A DNA stretch of 64,000 bases from Haloarcula laminariae. Its GTDB lineage: Archaea; Halobacteriota; Halobacteria; Halobacteriales; Haloarculaceae. A program made the translations under genes and the position numbers. Shown piece by piece: positions 62,541 to 64,000 of the stretch. Under the pieces are notes generated by a model, which had not been told where the DNA came from, searched no databases, and saw only the letters and a list, made by a program, of their open reading frames with translations. The DNA is taken from positions 1,674,001 to 1,738,000 of the forward strand of contig NZ_JAMZFY010000001.1 in assembly GCF_025457605.1 (NCBI RefSeq), written 5' to 3'. How positions within the stretch are numbered: the stretch's first letter is position 1; every line of letters starts with the position of its first letter.

Positions 62541-64000
62541 CTACGGGAACGGGTGGTGCGCCCGGTCGAGCCGGGGTTCGAATCCCAGCTCGTCGGGGAC
62601 CCGCTCGGCCCGCTCGCCGAAGTACGCGTCGTCGAAGAAGAGCGGCTGCGCGCTCGGACAGAGGACACGTACCGCCTCGAAACCCAGTCCTTCGAGGTCC
62701 CGCGTCGTGAGTCGCGTCGCGTAGGGGTCGAGCCCGGCCTCGGTGACGCGGTCGACGAGCATCGAGAGCTCCGCCGCCTCGTCGTCCGGGACGCGCTCCG
62801 GGCCGATGCTCGTCAGCGGCACCGCCGTCTCGGTGTCGGTCAGCGAGGCGGCCTCGGACGGTCGGCCGGCGTAGTGGCCGATTGCGCCGGTGGCGTCGGC
62901 CGCGCCCTCTCGCCCCATCCCGCGGAGTTCCAGCCAGTTCTGGAGGGCCTCTTCGAGCGCCCCGGTGGCCGTGGCCTCGGGGTCCAGCCCGGCCGCCGAC
63001 CCCAGCGCGAACTCCGGCCACTCCTCGCCACGGAGGGCAACGGCCACGACGGGCACGTCGACGTCCTGGGTGAGCAACAGCGCCGTCACGGACAGCCCCT
63101 CCGACTGTGCGCGGCGCCGGAGCGTGTCGAACTCGCCGCTCTCGACGGCGATTTCCAGCGGGTCGTACGTCGAGTACCACGCCAACATGGCGGCGTCGCG
63201 CTCGATTACCTCGTACAGCCCGGACAGCAGCGCCCCGGTCTCGGTGCTGCCGAGTCCCAGCCCGGTCGTCACCGGCGGTCGCACCGTCCGCGACGGCGGC
63301 GGGTACAGCACCGTCTCGGCGGGCACGTCGACCTCGGCGTCGGTGTCGAGATGTGTCGCCGGCAGCCACCGGAGCGCCTCCTCGACGGGCCCTTCCTCGG
63401 GGCGGACGAAGGCCGTGGGCTCGATGGCGTCGGCGACCGACGCCGGCGTCCCGCGGGGTAACGTCTCGGTCCGATAGACGCCGGCGGCGTAGCGCTCGTA
63501 GCTCTCGCCGAGCGCCTTCATGAAGGCCGTGTCCCAGTCGGTCGCGACGCCGGCGGCCTGCTGTGGCGCGGTCGCGTCGCTGAACCGCTCGGTGTTCCCC
63601 ACCGTGGCGAGGTAGTAAGGCGCCGGGAACGACTCGGCCTCGCCCACCTCGCTGACGATGCCCATCCGCTCGTCCAGCCCGCCTTCGGCCCGGGCCAGTG
63701 CGTCCCGGTCGTACTCGGGGTCGGTCCCTCGGAGCGTCCACGTCCGGGCGCCGCCGCAGTCACACCCAGGTATCGGGCGGAACTGCCGTTCGGTGTGGGG
63801 CAGTTCGACGACGGTGCCGGCGAGGGGGCCGTTCCCCGAGAGGGCCTGCTCGATGCGGCGACCGGCGACCGCGCCGGCAAAGCGCTGGGTACCGCTGCCC
63901 GGCGCCCCGGCGGGCGCCTGTTCCTCGTCTAAGTTCGCCCGGACGCGCTCGGTGAGACAGTCGTAACACCCCGTCTCCGGGCCGAAGCCGGCGACGGACG
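62541..64000 (-). CDS. YcaO-domain protein (5' end outside the window)
   Basis: The frame is open from the window edge to 62541, about 486 residues without its N-terminus; Met at 63665 is internal. N-terminal part: GCYDCLTERVRANLDEE and PGCDCGG, two cysteine pairs that could hold zinc. From about residue 120 the YcaO ATP-grasp-like kinase domain: DTAFMKALGESYERYAAG, TGALLSGLYEVIERDAAMLAWY and GALEEALQNWLELRGMG, with acidic ATP-binding residues. It ends HHPFP, like the proline-rich tail of azoline-forming YcaO enzymes. YcaO proteins activate amide oxygen by ATP to make azolines or thioamides. Target unknown. Confidence 0.88.
   Translation of the reverse strand, partial: SVAGFGPETGCYDCLTERVRANLDEEQAPAGAPGSGTQRFAGAVAGRRIEQALSGNGPLAGTVVELPHTERQFRPIPGCDCGGARTWTLRGTDPEYDRDALARAEGGLDERMGIVSEVGEAESFPAPYYLATVGNTERFSDATAPQQAAGVATDWDTAFMKALGESYERYAAGVYRTETLPRGTPASVADAIEPTAFVRPEEGPVEEALRWLPATHLDTDAEVDVPAETVLYPPPSRTVRPPVTTGLGLGSTETGALLSGLYEVIERDAAMLAWYSTYDPLEIAVESGEFDTLRRRAQSEGLSVTALLLTQDVDVPVVAVALRGEEWPEFALGSAAGLDPEATATGALEEALQNWLELRGMGREGAADATGAIGHYAGRPSEAASLTDTETAVPLTSIGPERVPDDEAAELSMLVDRVTEAGLDPYATRLTTRDLEGLGFEAVRVLCPSAQPLFFDDAYFGERAERVPDELGFEPRLDRAHHPFP

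Noticed and set aside
1-64000. CRISPR arrays, insertion sequences, prophage or rRNA genes
   Set aside because: None found: no regularly spaced repeats, transposase, integrase or rRNA-like sequence was recognised anywhere in the window.

Overview
The window reads as chromosomal DNA of a haloarchaeon (class Halobacteria). The evidence is high GC, very acidic proteins, TATA-box promoters that place many start codons at or within a few bases of the predicted transcription start, Tat/lipobox secretion signals, archaeal pilin-type domains, an archaeal ribosomal cluster (rpl7ae-rps28e-rpl24e-ndk), archaeal GTP cyclohydrolase III and several small haloarchaeal families. The predicted LeuA N-terminus and the ilv-leu gene order suggest the Haloarcula side of the class, but this is inference. 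No plasmid, virus, insertion sequence or CRISPR array was seen.

Layout. 1-1422: end of a DoxX-like membrane gene, a type IV pilin, a DeoR/GlpR-type regulator. 1511-10548: branched-chain amino acid biosynthesis, all on the minus strand: leuA, ilvB-ilvN-ilvC, a 32-codon coupled ORF, leuC-leuD, a six-helix membrane protein, leuB. 10758-14293: small haloarchaeal genes, including a lipoprotein gene broken by TGA at its lipobox cysteine. 14457-19926: M24 peptidase, ABC exporter pair, aroA. 19934-24283: a Bat-like protein without its HTH, aroC, a UDG-family protein, CBS and DUF2064-type proteins. 24324-28505: tRNA-Ser, a large surface protein, GTP cyclohydrolase III, CBS and GNAT proteins, tRNA-Thr. 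28850-36023: a winged-helix regulator beside a fatty-acid/acyl-CoA operon (ligase, DUF35, thiolase, HAD-ECH fusion) and an orphan substrate-binding lipoprotein. 36358-42521: P1B metal ATPase, PEBP lipoprotein, msrB, glutaredoxin, ndk and the ribosomal cluster. 42595-48434: membrane proteins, dodecin, IscA, hisD, a DnaJ-domain membrane protein. 48605-56303: PrkA-PrkA-DUF444-SpoVR operon. 56740-64000: conserved small proteins, an AstE-like peptidase, a lipoprotein with a pilin-type domain, DUF309, tRNA-Leu with a decayed tandem copy, IMPase, DUF63 and a YcaO protein cut by the window edge.

Most interesting signals. (1) Upstream of ilvB a short ORF starts at the predicted transcription start and encodes a run of Leu, Val and Ile, largely in codons that are uncommon in the flanking genes; a segment covering its Val-Gly-Ile codons is complementary to two downstream copies of UACCGAC. 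It looks like a leader-peptide attenuator for the ilvBNC-leuCD operon. (2) The rpl7ae leader folds around box C/D (kink-turn-like) elements next to a strong Shine-Dalgarno, which fits L7Ae autoregulation. (3) leuA and a lipoprotein gene each carry a single-base lesion. (4) tRNA-Leu(CAA) has a tandem partial copy interrupted by an 84-base palindromic insert. (5) An 11-bp motif is shared by the promoters of the winged-helix regulator and the acyl-CoA operon.
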